A stretch of DNA of 64,000 bases from Arcicella rigui (GTDB lineage Bacteria > Bacteroidota > Bacteroidia > Cytophagales > Spirosomataceae). A program made the position numbers and the translations under genes. Where the stretch lies: positions 174,255 to 238,254 of the forward strand of contig NZ_JAYFUM010000009.1 in NCBI RefSeq assembly GCF_034929435.1. The letters run 5' to 3'. Of this stretch, positions 35,770 to 45,996 are shown piece after piece. Numbering within the stretch: the stretch's first letter is position 1; each line of letters begins with the position of its first letter. The notes under the pieces are model-generated. The model was not told where the DNA came from. It saw nothing but the letters and a program-made list of their open reading frames with translations, and made no database searches.

Positions 35770-37101
35770 CTATTTTTCGACAACTTTGGTACTTCCTAAA
35801 AAAGGCAAAACACTTTCCAGACTCATTCCTCTTGAGCCTTTTACCAAAATATGCGTGTTACTTACGGGATAATCTTGCAACCAATTATGTAAACCAAACT
35901 TATCTGGGAAATAATGAACTTTCATTACTGGTAATTCTTTCACAGCACTTTCCATCAGTTTTCCAGCTAAAAGGATATAATCGAATTTACAGTTTGCCAA
36001 TAATTTCCCGATAGCCTCATGTTCGGCTTCGGCTTCATCGCCCAATTCAAACATATCGCCCAAAATCACCATTTTTTTATCTACTTTCAATTCGTTGAAA
36101 TAAGTAATGGCTGCCGACATCGAAGACGGATTGGCATTGTAGGCATCCATCAATACCATATTTGTCCCTCTTTTCACAAACTGCGAACGATTGTTGTTCG
36201 GCACGTAATCGGCAACGGCTTTACAAGCAGCCGTAAGGTCGATACCAAAGTATTGTCCGATTCGGATTGCCGCACAAATATTTTGGAAATTATACACTCC
36301 CGTAAGGTGAGACGAGTATAAATTTCCAGCGGTATCTTCAAACGTAACAAATGGACTTTTAGACACCATACTTACGACAGTTTTGTAATTTGGGTTTGCG
36401 TCTGTCGTATAAATAATCGTTTCTTTGAACTGACGGTTTTCGGTCATCGCAAGTGTTGGCGTAGAAGCAACATTTACAAAAACAGTTTGATGGTTTTCAG
36501 AAAGCCAATCAAATAATTCGCCCTTACCTTTTACTACTCCTTCTACCCCACCAAAACCTTCTAAATGTGCCTTACCAATATTGGTGATAAAACCGTGCGT
36601 AGGTTCGGCTATTTCAACCAATTCTTTAATATCTCCTTGTTTGTTTGCTCCCATTTCGATAATGGCAATTTCAACTTTTTCATCAATAGCCAAAATAGTC
36701 AACGGCACGCCAATATGATTATTCAAATTGCCCACTGTGGCATAAGTACGGTACTTTTTAGACAATACCGCATTGATTAATTCTTTGGTAGTAGTTTTTC
36801 CATTTGAACCCGTGAGACCTATAAAAGGAATATTCAATTGCTTTCTATGGTAATTTGCCAAAGCTTGAAGGGCTTTTAGTCCGTCTTCAACCAATAAATA
36901 CTGTTGGTTTTTCACATAGCTGGCGTCGTCAACTACGGCATATTTAGCTCCTTTTTCAAGAGCTTGTTCGGCGAAAGCGTTGGCATCAAAATTGGGGCCT
37001 TTCAAGGCAAAAAAGATGGAGTTTGCTTCAATTTTACGGGTATCCGTAGAAACCCCAGTACATTCTTTATACTTTTGATATAATTCAGTAAGCGAAATCA
37101 T
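35770..37101 (-). CDS. murF: UDP-N-acetylmuramoyl-tripeptide--D-alanyl-D-alanine ligase
   Basis: This 443-residue Mur ligase attaches D-Ala-D-Ala to the peptidoglycan precursor. It shows the ATP loop LTGSNGKTTTKELI (about 96-109), IEMGANKQGDI (about 147-157), FITNIGKAHLEGFGG and the C-terminal HILVKGSRGMSLESVL. It is the second MurF-type protein here, the first being fused to alanine racemase at 11985-14480. This copy has the more canonical active site. Confidence 0.95.
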   Translation of the reverse strand: MISLTELYQKYKECTGVSTDTRKIEANSIFFALKGPNFDANAFAEQALEKGAKYAVVDDASYVKNQQYLLVEDGLKALQALANYHRKQLNIPFIGLTGSNGKTTTKELINAVLSKKYRTYATVGNLNNHIGVPLTILAIDEKVEIAIIEMGANKQGDIKELVEIAEPTHGFITNIGKAHLEGFGGVEGVVKGKGELFDWLSENHQTVFVNVASTPTLAMTENRQFKETIIYTTDANPNYKTVVSMVSKSPFVTFEDTAGNLYSSHLTGVYNFQNICAAIRIGQYFGIDLTAACKAVADYVPNNNRSQFVKRGTNMVLMDAYNANPSSMSAAITYFNELKVDKKMVILGDMFELGDEAEAEHEAIGKLLANCKFDYILLAGKLMESAVKELPVMKVHYFPDKFGLHNWLQDYPVSNTHILVKGSRGMSLESVLPFLGSTKVVEK

Positions 37102-37167
37102 AGTTTTGTTCGTTTAATAATAAATATGTTTATATAAAATGGTTTTCTGATTTTTCGGCAATATTAC

Positions 37168-39387
37168 ATGAAAAAATTAATTTTACTTTTAATACTCCTA
37201 AATCTTGGGAAAAGCTTTGGTCAAAGTTTTACCTTCAAAATAGATAATTCAATCAATTTTATTCAAAATGGACAGAGCCTTCGCAATACTTTTGCTGGAG
37301 GTTTGAACGCTCCGCAGTTTTCAACTTGCAAGCTCAATGCCGACGAAGTTGAAGACTTAGTCATTTTCGACCGCACGGCTCAAAAAATATTTACCTTTAT
37401 AGCAAAACAAGATAATTCGGGTAAATACTCATGGCAATACGCCCCAGAGTACGAAACTGCCTTTCCGAGTATTCAAAACTGGATGCTTTTGGTAGATTAT
37501 GACAAAGACGGCAAAAAAGATATTTTCGCTTATACTTCTTCGGGCATAAAGGTTTATCGTAATGTTTCAACTACTTCTATTGCTTGGGAATTGGTAGCCG
37601 ACCCCATTTATACCACGGGATATTCGGGTAAAGTAAACCTTTATATTGCTACAACCGACTTGCCTGCCATTACCGATATTGATAATGACGGAGATTTGGA
37701 CATTGTTGTTTTCGATTCTTCTGGAAATTTTTTACTTTTTCATAAAAACTTTAGTCAAGAAAACTACAAAGACGCTACACACTTGGAATTTAAACGCATT
37801 GGCGACTGTTGGGGAAATCTTTTCAAAGAGTATTTTGATGATGCCCGTTTCGACCAAGACTGTGGAAGTAATACCCCAGTTGGAAATTCAACTGCCAATG
37901 GACAAAAAGTTACGCACGCAGGTAATTCTATTTTGGTGATAGACTTGGATGGCGACGGACTTAAAGATGCACTTTATGGTTATATCGGTGCTACTAATAT
38001 CGCAGCCTTGAGTAATGGCGGTACACTTGATAGAACTTCATTCAAAAAAGCAGATTATAATTTCCCGAACCAACATCCCATCAACTTTGAGGTTTTTCCT
38101 GCGGTGTATTATGAAGATGTCGATTTCGACGGTATCAAAGATTTAATTGCTGCCCCAAATGGCTATGACAATGCTTTACAAACCGTGAATTTTCAGGAAT
38201 CGGCATGGTTTTATAAAAATACGGGCAAGAATGATTTTCCCAAGTTTGAATTTCAACAAACAAATTTCCTACAAAATAGCATGATAGATTTAGGTGAAAA
38301 TGCTTCGCCAGTTTTTGTGGATATTGATGGCGACGGCGACAAAGATTTGTTGGTCGGAAATGCTGGAAATATTACTTCAACGGGCTATCGTGCCAATATT
38401 TCGCTGTATGAAAACAAGGGAAATAAAAATTTTGAACTAAAGACAAATGATTTTTTAGAAATTGCAAAAGCCCAACAATTGTACGAAATCAAACCTTTTG
38501 TGACGGATATGAACGGCGACGGAGTAGATGATTTTGGTTTTACGGCAAATTCACCCAAAGGTATGACGATACAGTACCTTCCGAACAAAGCCGCCAAAAA
38601 TGCTGCCTTCGCACTGAATCTTTCAGAGGCTGTTACTTTACCAAAAATCAGCAATTTGAGTAATGGCGACTCGCCACTATTTTTTGATTTGGACAATGAT
38701 GGTAAAAAAGACTTACTCATTGGCAAAGGAAGCGGACGAATAGAATTTCAGAAAAACACAGGGACAAACCAAGCTCCAGTTTATACTTTAGCCAAAGAAG
38801 AATTAGGCGGGGTTACGTCAGATTATCTTTCGGGCAATTTATCGCTGAGTGTTGCCGACCTCAATGGCGATGGCAAAATGGAATTAATAGCCGCTACTCG
38901 TGGTGGATATTTCAGAATTTATAAAAATATTCTCGAACAAAATTTCAATCAATTCGTAGAAGACAACTCAGGTATTTGGAATGAAACCTTGGGCAAGTAC
39001 GCCAGTTTTTCATTGGGCGGAATGCTATCAATTGCCATTGCTGACATTGATGACGATTTAGTACCCGATATGATGGTTGGTACAAATACGGGTGGTTTAA
39101 GATTTCTGAAAGGCACAACACCATTTACCGTAACAGCCACCGAAGACGAGCGAAATAGTATTGTTTACCCAAATCCAACTACGCATTTTATTCATATTAA
39201 AAATAATTATCCAGCCGAATACCAGCTAATCGACATTACTGGTAAAATTATTGCTTCACAAAAAGGGTTGAACACCAACCAAGAAATTGTATTTGACTTA
39301 TCCAACCAAAACGAGGGTACTTACTTTGTACGGATTCTGGCTGAGGGCAAAGCCCAAAGAACAGAAAAAGTACTTTTGAAAAAGTAA
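37168..39387 (+). CDS. FG-GAP/VCBS repeat protein with T9SS sorting domain
   Basis: The 739-residue secreted protein has a signal peptide (cut after SFGQ) and several FG-GAP repeats with calcium-binding DxDxDGxxD-type loops, such as DYDKDGKKD, DIDNDGDLD, DLDGDGLKD, DLDNDGKKD and DLNGDGKME. The last 75 residues form a type IX secretion C-terminal domain (IVYPNPTTHFIHIKN, then GTYFVRILAEGKAQRTEKVLLKK). It is therefore a surface or secreted T9SS cargo with a beta-propeller, likely for adhesion or substrate binding. It has no catalytic domain that I can see. Confidence 0.92.
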   Translation: MKKLILLLILLNLGKSFGQSFTFKIDNSINFIQNGQSLRNTFAGGLNAPQFSTCKLNADEVEDLVIFDRTAQKIFTFIAKQDNSGKYSWQYAPEYETAFPSIQNWMLLVDYDKDGKKDIFAYTSSGIKVYRNVSTTSIAWELVADPIYTTGYSGKVNLYIATTDLPAITDIDNDGDLDIVVFDSSGNFLLFHKNFSQENYKDATHLEFKRIGDCWGNLFKEYFDDARFDQDCGSNTPVGNSTANGQKVTHAGNSILVIDLDGDGLKDALYGYIGATNIAALSNGGTLDRTSFKKADYNFPNQHPINFEVFPAVYYEDVDFDGIKDLIAAPNGYDNALQTVNFQESAWFYKNTGKNDFPKFEFQQTNFLQNSMIDLGENASPVFVDIDGDGDKDLLVGNAGNITSTGYRANISLYENKGNKNFELKTNDFLEIAKAQQLYEIKPFVTDMNGDGVDDFGFTANSPKGMTIQYLPNKAAKNAAFALNLSEAVTLPKISNLSNGDSPLFFDLDNDGKKDLLIGKGSGRIEFQKNTGTNQAPVYTLAKEELGGVTSDYLSGNLSLSVADLNGDGKMELIAATRGGYFRIYKNILEQNFNQFVEDNSGIWNETLGKYASFSLGGMLSIAIADIDDDLVPDMMVGTNTGGLRFLKGTTPFTVTATEDERNSIVYPNPTTHFIHIKNNYPAEYQLIDITGKIIASQKGLNTNQEIVFDLSNQNEGTYFVRILAEGKAQRTEKVLLKK

Positions 39388-39600
39388 AATCAGGAGGAAA
39401 AAAAATAAAAAAAGGGGAATTATAGTGGTTTTGACTAACATTTTTAATTTTTTTCTAAAAAAACACCTCAAAATTGCGAACTTTGGAATAATACAGTTTC
39501 TTAGTGAAAGGCGGTGCGTTGAAATTTGAGCAAAAGAAACAATCCTGAAACCTCAATCATCAATGCCTTAGCCTGCCAAGCCAAGAACCAACCCTAAATT

Positions 39601-42108
39601 ATGGCAAGAAATATTCCTAAAAATCCTGAACGTACTAACAAAGAACGAAAGCCTTCTTCACAGTTTTCGTTTGACTTTAATATAAAAAAATTTAGTAAGA
39701 GTAGTCAGTTTCACTTTATTTTGGGGCTTCTATTAATGTTTTTGGGGGTATTTATGCTTTTCTCTTTTACGTCATACCTTTTCACAGGCGACGAAGACCA
39801 GAGCGAAGTAGAAACCTTACAAATTGCAGGAGATGCTATCAAAAAAAAAGCTCAGAATCCATTTGGGCTGTATGGTGCAAAACTGGCTCACTTATTACTT
39901 TTTAGACTTTTCGGTATCTCTGCTTTTTTATTAATTCCTATTTTAGTTATTTCTGGCTTTAAGTTATCTTTCAAAAGAGAACTTATACCGCTCGAAAAAC
40001 TTACTTGGCAGTCTATTTTTTATATGCTCTGGCTAAGTTTGTTTTTTGGCTTCTTCATTTTTATGCTCGAAGCAGAAGAAAACTGGAGTAGCTTATGCGG
40101 CGGAGTAGGCTATTATTTGAACGAATACATGTACGACATCATTGGTTGGGCATCTATTTTAGTCATTTTTTTTATCCTGACCGTGTTTGTGGTTTACTAT
40201 TACGAAGTAGATACTTCTACCTTGTTTGCTCCTTCGCCAAAAGAACCCGAAATATTTGAGGAAGACGAAGATGAAGCACCCGAAGAGAATATTGCCAATG
40301 CTAAAAACATCAAAAGAGTCCGTGAAAATCTTGAATTATTGGCATTGGAAAATGAAGATGACGATGTGGTTGTACAGCGTGAAGATAATTCTGACGAAGC
40401 CAATATTCGTCCCTACCTTCCCCCTATCGTAGAAACGCCAATACCTGTACCCAATGCTAAAGCAAGTACAGCCAAAGGCCCCGTTGCTCTTACGATTGAA
40501 AATGTAGAAGATATTCCTGAAAGTATTGACGAAATTGAAGACGAAACACTTTTGTTGGACATCAACGAAGACGCCAACGATGAAGTTTTGAAAAAGTTTG
40601 GGCTGTACGACCCAATGCTTGATTTGCCTCATTATAAATACCCAACACTCGATTTAATGAAAGAGTATGACATGGGTAAACCTAATGTTTCGCAAGAAGA
40701 ATTAAAAGCCAATTCTGATAAAATTGTTGACACTTTGGCCAACTACGGAATCGGTATTGCTTCCATCAAAGCTACGATTGGACCAACGGTTACGCTTTAT
40801 GAAATTATTCCAGATGCAGGTGTAAGGATTTCTAAAATCAAAAACTTAGAAGACGATATTGCTCTTTCTTTGGCAGCTTTGGGGATTCGTATCATCGCTC
40901 CTATTCCCGGAAAAGGTACGATTGGTATTGAAGTACCAAACAAAAACCGTGAAATGGTACCTGTAAAAATGGTAATTGGTTGCGAGAAATTCCAGAAATC
41001 AAATGCTGATTTACCTATCGTTTTAGGAAAAACCATTAGCAATGATATTTTCGTAACTGACCTCGCCAAAATGCCACACCTATTGATGGCTGGGGCGACA
41101 GGACAAGGAAAGTCGGTTGGGTTGAACATGATTCTTACTTCTTTATTGTATAAAAAACATCCTTCACAACTAAAATTTGTGTTGGTTGACCCGAAAAAAG
41201 TAGAATTAACGCTTTTCAATAAAATAGAAAGGCATTTCTTAGCAATGTTGCCTAATGCCGCCGAAGCCATTATTACTGATACAAAAAAAGTGGTTCATAC
41301 CTTGAATTCGCTTTGTATCGAAATGGATAATCGCTATAATTTATTGAAAGATGCAGGTTGTAGAAACCTCAAAGAGTACAATGCCAAATTTGTCAACAGA
41401 AGGCTGAATCCAGACAAAGGGCATTACTTTATGCCATATATTGTTTTAATCATCGACGAATTAGCGGATTTGATGATGACGGCAGGAAAGGACGTAGAAC
41501 AGCCCATTGCCAGACTTGCCCAGTTGGCCCGTGCCATTGGTATTCACTTGGTTGTAGCTACACAACGCCCTTCGGTGAACGTGATTACGGGTACTATCAA
41601 AGCCAATTTCCCTGCTCGTCTTTCGTTTAAAGTTACTTCAAAAATTGACTCAAGAACGATTTTAGATACAGGCGGTGCTGAACAATTGGTTGGTATGGGT
41701 GATATGTTGCTTTCGATGGGTTCGGATATTATTCGTTTGCAATGTGCTTTTGTAGATACGCCAGAAGTGGAGGATGTTTGCGAATTTATTGGTAATCAAC
41801 AAGGCTATGATTCGGCTTATATGTTGCCAGAATTTGAAGGCGATGGCGAAGGCGGAAGTGAGAAAAGTGATTTCGACCCTGCCTCAAGAGACCAGTTTTT
41901 TGATGAAGCCGCTCGCTTGATTGTGACGCATCAACAAGGCTCTACTTCATTGATTCAAAGAAGATTGAAATTAGGTTATAACCGTGCAGGAAGACTGATC
42001 GACCAATTGGAAGCCGCTGGCATCGTAGGGGCTTTTGAAGGTTCAAAGGCTCGTGAAGTATTGATTAAAGATATGGAAACGTTGGAGAGACATTTGAAAA
42101 GTTTATAA
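39601..42108 (+). CDS. ftsK: DNA translocase FtsK
   Basis: This 835-residue protein has four N-terminal membrane segments (to about residue 205), an acidic linker, then the FtsK motor: the alpha domain (PTVTLYEIIPDAGVRISKI), Walker A MAGATGQGKSVG (about 495-506), Walker B VLIIDELADLMM (about 614-625), VATQRPSVNVITG and the C-terminal winged-helix gamma domain (QQGSTSLIQRRLKLGYNRAGRLIDQLE), which reads KOPS sites. FtsK pumps chromosomes during division and activates XerCD. It is complete. Confidence 0.96.
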   Translation: MARNIPKNPERTNKERKPSSQFSFDFNIKKFSKSSQFHFILGLLLMFLGVFMLFSFTSYLFTGDEDQSEVETLQIAGDAIKKKAQNPFGLYGAKLAHLLLFRLFGISAFLLIPILVISGFKLSFKRELIPLEKLTWQSIFYMLWLSLFFGFFIFMLEAEENWSSLCGGVGYYLNEYMYDIIGWASILVIFFILTVFVVYYYEVDTSTLFAPSPKEPEIFEEDEDEAPEENIANAKNIKRVRENLELLALENEDDDVVVQREDNSDEANIRPYLPPIVETPIPVPNAKASTAKGPVALTIENVEDIPESIDEIEDETLLLDINEDANDEVLKKFGLYDPMLDLPHYKYPTLDLMKEYDMGKPNVSQEELKANSDKIVDTLANYGIGIASIKATIGPTVTLYEIIPDAGVRISKIKNLEDDIALSLAALGIRIIAPIPGKGTIGIEVPNKNREMVPVKMVIGCEKFQKSNADLPIVLGKTISNDIFVTDLAKMPHLLMAGATGQGKSVGLNMILTSLLYKKHPSQLKFVLVDPKKVELTLFNKIERHFLAMLPNAAEAIITDTKKVVHTLNSLCIEMDNRYNLLKDAGCRNLKEYNAKFVNRRLNPDKGHYFMPYIVLIIDELADLMMTAGKDVEQPIARLAQLARAIGIHLVVATQRPSVNVITGTIKANFPARLSFKVTSKIDSRTILDTGGAEQLVGMGDMLLSMGSDIIRLQCAFVDTPEVEDVCEFIGNQQGYDSAYMLPEFEGDGEGGSEKSDFDPASRDQFFDEAARLIVTHQQGSTSLIQRRLKLGYNRAGRLIDQLEAAGIVGAFEGSKAREVLIKDMETLERHLKSL

Positions 42109-42125
42109 AACTAATTGATTGGTAA

Positions 42126-42288
42126 TTAGAGATTGGTGATTAGTTTTTGAATTATTAATCTACTTTCAATAAAAAAGCTGTCCTAAAAAGACAGCTTTTT
42201 TATTGTGTACTCATTGAAATTCAAGTAACGTATTCTAAATTAAACAAATGATAAACAAATACTTAAAATTCTAATCACCAATCTCTAA
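42126..42288. repeat. Inverted repeat around the ftsK terminator
   Basis: TTAGAGATTGGTGATTAG occurs at 42126-42143 and its exact complement CTAATCACCAATCTCTAA at 42271-42288, with a shared terminator hairpin between. Similar TAG/GATT-rich words make up the inverted repeat after thiC at 606-748. Confidence 0.8.
42171..42202. terminator. Bidirectional intrinsic terminator
   Basis: The stem AAAAAGCTGTC/GACAGCTTTTT serves the converging ftsK gene and the FG-GAP lipoprotein gene. Confidence 0.9.
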
Positions 42289-45200
42289 TCACTGCTGAAA
42301 AACAATTCGTTTTTTGCCATTCGTTGAAAATACTTCTACTTTCTTAGCTTTGGCGGGAATCCAAAAATCATTTCCAGATTGTGATAAATAAGTATTGCCA
42401 AAACTTACTTCGTCTTTTTGTATTTTGCCATTTTGGAAAACAGTACGAATCATAAAATCAGAAGGCTGAATGGCTACCGATTTTGCTTTTTGATTCCATT
42501 GATATACTTTCAAAGAAGCTCCATTTTGTGAATTGAACAATAAAAGTTGATTATCTTTTCCTCGTACTTTCACCAAAGCTTTGCTGTCGCCATCAAAACA
42601 AATTCCAGACTGAGTAATGGAAATTTCTTGAAACTGTCCTTTGCCATTGCCTGCAAATAAAATTCCTTTAGAAGCATCCAAACGTCCAATGCTGATTTCG
42701 TTGCCGTAGTCGTTGCCCGAAAGAAGTAAATCAAGGTTGCCGTCTTGGTTGAAATCTTGCACCAACATCGCATTATTAGTAGAAAACTGTGCTTGGAGTG
42801 GCAAAGCTGTCATTTTAAAATTACCATTTCCAAGATTTTCAAGATAGCTTGTACTCATCCAATTTGCCTTTAGAATATTTCCTTTAGCCATTTCTTCGGG
42901 CAATAGTACTTCGTGAATAGTCGCTTTGGCAAATTTTGCGTACTTATCAAAACGTTTTTTGGTTTGGATAAACTGTTTGGCAAGGTCGTCACGAGTATTG
43001 TAGGGATATTCCTGTCGTCTTCCTAAAGAATCTTTCAGATAAATAGTAGGAATTGCATCAAAACTACCATCGCCGTTGAAATCACCAAAATATACACTTA
43101 CGGGTGTTTCGTTGCTGGCTCTGTGCAAAGTGTTTTGACCTAAATTTCCTGCTACATAATCCATATCGCCATCTTTGTCAAAATCCCCTGCGGCAAGGCT
43201 ATTCCACCAACCTATTTGAGAAGCCAAACCTGTATTTTCAACCGTACTGAATTTTCCCTTCGTATTTTTCAAAAAGGTAATGGGCATCCACTCGCCTGCT
43301 AAAATCAAATCTTGCCAACCATCGTTGTCAAAATCAGACCAAAGGGCATCGCAAACCAAGCCAATATTTTGTAAAGCCGGAGCTACTGAAGCTGTCACGT
43401 TGGTAAATTTCAAGAGTGGAGCTTCGTTTCGGAGTATGTAGCTGCTAACGGGCTTTGGATATGCCGAAGGCTCTACTCTTGAACCAATAAATAAATCTAA
43501 ATCGCCATCATGGTCGAAATCACTGGCTTTTACACAAGAACCACTTTTCAAGAAAGTTGGTAATATTTCGGGCATTTCTTTGAAATTCCCCTTGCCATCA
43601 TTGATATAAATATGGTCTTGATAAGCCTTATCGCCCACAGGTAATTCATTACTTCCACTGACGGTATATAAATCTAAATCGCCATCATTTTCTATATCGA
43701 ACAGTAATGTTCCAACGTCTTCGGAGGTTTTTTCTAAAGCATTTTTTTCTGCTAATAATTCTTTTACCTGAAACTTTCCAGAAGCATTTTGCAATAAAAA
43801 TTTTCCTTTTCTACGTGATGAACTTCCTACGAAAACATCTTCTAAACCATCGCCATTGACATCCCCCACGGCTAAACTTGGGCCTTGTTGCGAAAATTTA
43901 TGTGGAATCAATTTCTGAATATTAAAATCTATAAAATCTTCTTCCTCGTGTCGGAATGGAATATTTAAGGTTTCAGAAATATCTGTAAACAGCGGAGGTT
44001 CAGAAACAAGTACTTCTTTTTCAATAATTTTAGCTTTGCTTTCCTGTAATTCCAGCACTTGGTTGGTAGCAACATTTTTCAGAATCTCTACTTTACCCGA
44101 TGGCCAAACTACTTTTACTTGTTCTACCATTTTGTTTGTGCCTAAACCAAAATGAGCCACAGGTTCAACCGACGACAAGTATCCACGATAAGGCGTATTT
44201 TCATACACTTGTTTTTCACAATGATGATACTGGACTTCTATCCAAGCTCCCAAACCTGCCACATTTTGTTTTTCACCTTTCAGTTTAATTCGCAGATAAT
44301 GGCTTTTTTCTGGCATTTGTTGAATGGCATTATTGCGATAAACCGATGCCGAATCGTTGATATTGTTCACGACATAATCTAAATCGCCATCATTATCCAA
44401 GTCGGCATAAGCTGCTCCATTTGAAAAACTTGGCTCTAAAATTCCCCATTTGGTCGTAACGTCCTCAAAGCCAATTTTACCCGTATTTTTAAAAGCAAAG
44501 TTTTTGATTTTTACCGACGGAATATAATCCATCAAAAGCATTGGAGCGGCAAAATTTCCTACTTCCGAACGATAAACCATAAAATCTTGGTCGGTAATAT
44601 CCTGCGGAAAACCATTTGTAATTATGATGTCTCGAAAACCATCGTTGTCAAAATCAGTCACCATAGGTGTCCAACTCCAATCGGTTTCGGCTACTCCTGC
44701 CAAAAGTCCGATTTCACTAAAAGTTGGTTGTTTGGTTTTTGGGTCAAATCCACGATTGAGTTGAAGCGTATTTCTGGGATATTGATAATCGTAACCGTAC
44801 TTGTCGTTGTTTTGATATGCCTGATAATTATTCGCCAAAGTCATCATTTTTTTACGATAATTATCCGCAGGCATCATATCTACCGCCACAATATCTACTA
44901 AACCGTCATTATTAATGTCCTCCACGTCATTTCCCATAGCAGAATGAGAAGTATGTTTGAAGTAATCATGTGCTTGGTCGATAAAACCTGTGTGTTTTCC
45001 GTTTTTGTGCTGATTGATATAAAGTAAGTCGTTGGTCAAATAATCGTTGGTCACGTAAATATCTTTCCAGCCATCTTGGTTGATGTCGGTAATATTTACA
45101 CCTAATCCAAAACCTTCTATCAATATTCCTTCTTGAGCAGAAACGTCTGTATAATATGGATGTTTCTTTGTTGCATCCCAGTCGTTTCTGTACAATTTAT

Positions 45201-45909
45201 CTGAAATCCCCGACGAACCATCTTTATTTTTGTAATGATACATATTTGGGAAACGAGTATTCGACATTTCATTGACCAACACGTAAAGGTCTAAATCGCC
45301 ATCATTATCATAGTCGAAAAAGGCGGCATTGGTTGAATGCGTTGTGTCGGCAATGCCGTACTCTTGTGCCATTTCTTTAAAAGTAGGCACGCCATTTTTA
45401 TCAATTCCTTGATTGACATACAATAAGTTGGCACGCTCGGCAGCTACTTTTTTCACCGTTGCACAAACGTAAATGTCTAATAAATTATCATTATTGATGT
45501 CCACCACCGCTACACCCGAACACCACTTCCCTTTTCCATCTACCTGTGCTTTTTGTGTAACATCTTCAAATTTTAGTTGGTTTGAGGTTGAATCTTTTCT
45601 GTTTAAATACAAACGATTGGCTACTTGGTTGCCTGTAAAATATACATCTACCAAATTATCATTATTAAAATCGCCCAATGCTACACCGCCGCCATTATTG
45701 ATATATTCAAAAGTGAGAATATTCATGGTATCATTTTCAGTAATTCTATTTGAAAACTGAATGGCTGTTTCTTCGGTAGAGAGACTGGTAAAAAGTGTAT
45801 TTTGCTCTTCGCCACTACACGAGATTTCGAGACCAAACATACAAAAGCATGAAAGGTGAAGTAAAAATCTACGAAATGGAAAATTTAAAAAAGTAGTTGT
45901 TTGCTTCAT
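42289..45909 (-). CDS. FG-GAP/VCBS repeat lipoprotein with UnbV domain
   Basis: This 1206-residue protein has a signal ending at a lipobox-like LEISCSGE (Cys about 33). It is made of many FG-GAP propeller repeats, with loops such as DFNNDNLVD, DINNDNLLD, DYDNDGDLD and DVNGDGLED, and an ASPIC/UnbV segment in the middle (about residues 540-640: GLGAWIEVQYHHCEKQVYENTPY and VEQVKVVWPSGKVEIL). Proteins of this kind often accompany SusC/SusD in carbohydrate loci as surface-exposed binding components. The start is ATG 45909; a TTG two codons upstream is possible. Confidence 0.9.
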   Translation of the reverse strand: MKQTTTFLNFPFRRFLLHLSCFCMFGLEISCSGEEQNTLFTSLSTEETAIQFSNRITENDTMNILTFEYINNGGGVALGDFNNDNLVDVYFTGNQVANRLYLNRKDSTSNQLKFEDVTQKAQVDGKGKWCSGVAVVDINNDNLLDIYVCATVKKVAAERANLLYVNQGIDKNGVPTFKEMAQEYGIADTTHSTNAAFFDYDNDGDLDLYVLVNEMSNTRFPNMYHYKNKDGSSGISDKLYRNDWDATKKHPYYTDVSAQEGILIEGFGLGVNITDINQDGWKDIYVTNDYLTNDLLYINQHKNGKHTGFIDQAHDYFKHTSHSAMGNDVEDINNDGLVDIVAVDMMPADNYRKKMMTLANNYQAYQNNDKYGYDYQYPRNTLQLNRGFDPKTKQPTFSEIGLLAGVAETDWSWTPMVTDFDNDGFRDIIITNGFPQDITDQDFMVYRSEVGNFAAPMLLMDYIPSVKIKNFAFKNTGKIGFEDVTTKWGILEPSFSNGAAYADLDNDGDLDYVVNNINDSASVYRNNAIQQMPEKSHYLRIKLKGEKQNVAGLGAWIEVQYHHCEKQVYENTPYRGYLSSVEPVAHFGLGTNKMVEQVKVVWPSGKVEILKNVATNQVLELQESKAKIIEKEVLVSEPPLFTDISETLNIPFRHEEEDFIDFNIQKLIPHKFSQQGPSLAVGDVNGDGLEDVFVGSSSRRKGKFLLQNASGKFQVKELLAEKNALEKTSEDVGTLLFDIENDGDLDLYTVSGSNELPVGDKAYQDHIYINDGKGNFKEMPEILPTFLKSGSCVKASDFDHDGDLDLFIGSRVEPSAYPKPVSSYILRNEAPLLKFTNVTASVAPALQNIGLVCDALWSDFDNDGWQDLILAGEWMPITFLKNTKGKFSTVENTGLASQIGWWNSLAAGDFDKDGDMDYVAGNLGQNTLHRASNETPVSVYFGDFNGDGSFDAIPTIYLKDSLGRRQEYPYNTRDDLAKQFIQTKKRFDKYAKFAKATIHEVLLPEEMAKGNILKANWMSTSYLENLGNGNFKMTALPLQAQFSTNNAMLVQDFNQDGNLDLLLSGNDYGNEISIGRLDASKGILFAGNGKGQFQEISITQSGICFDGDSKALVKVRGKDNQLLLFNSQNGASLKVYQWNQKAKSVAIQPSDFMIRTVFQNGKIQKDEVSFGNTYLSQSGNDFWIPAKAKKVEVFSTNGKKRIVFQQ

Positions 45910-45928
45910 TTTCAATCGGTTTATTATA

Positions 45929-45960
45929 AAAAATAGAGATGGTACAAAATACCATCTCTG
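45929..45960 (-). terminator. Terminator or attenuator between susD and the FG-GAP gene
   Basis: On the minus strand, AGAGATGGTA/TACCATCTCT is followed by ATTTTTT. It lies after the susD stop and before the FG-GAP gene, so downstream expression would be lower than that of susCD. Confidence 0.85.
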
Positions 45961-45996
45961 TAAAATTATTAACCATTTTTCAATTATTAACCTAAT

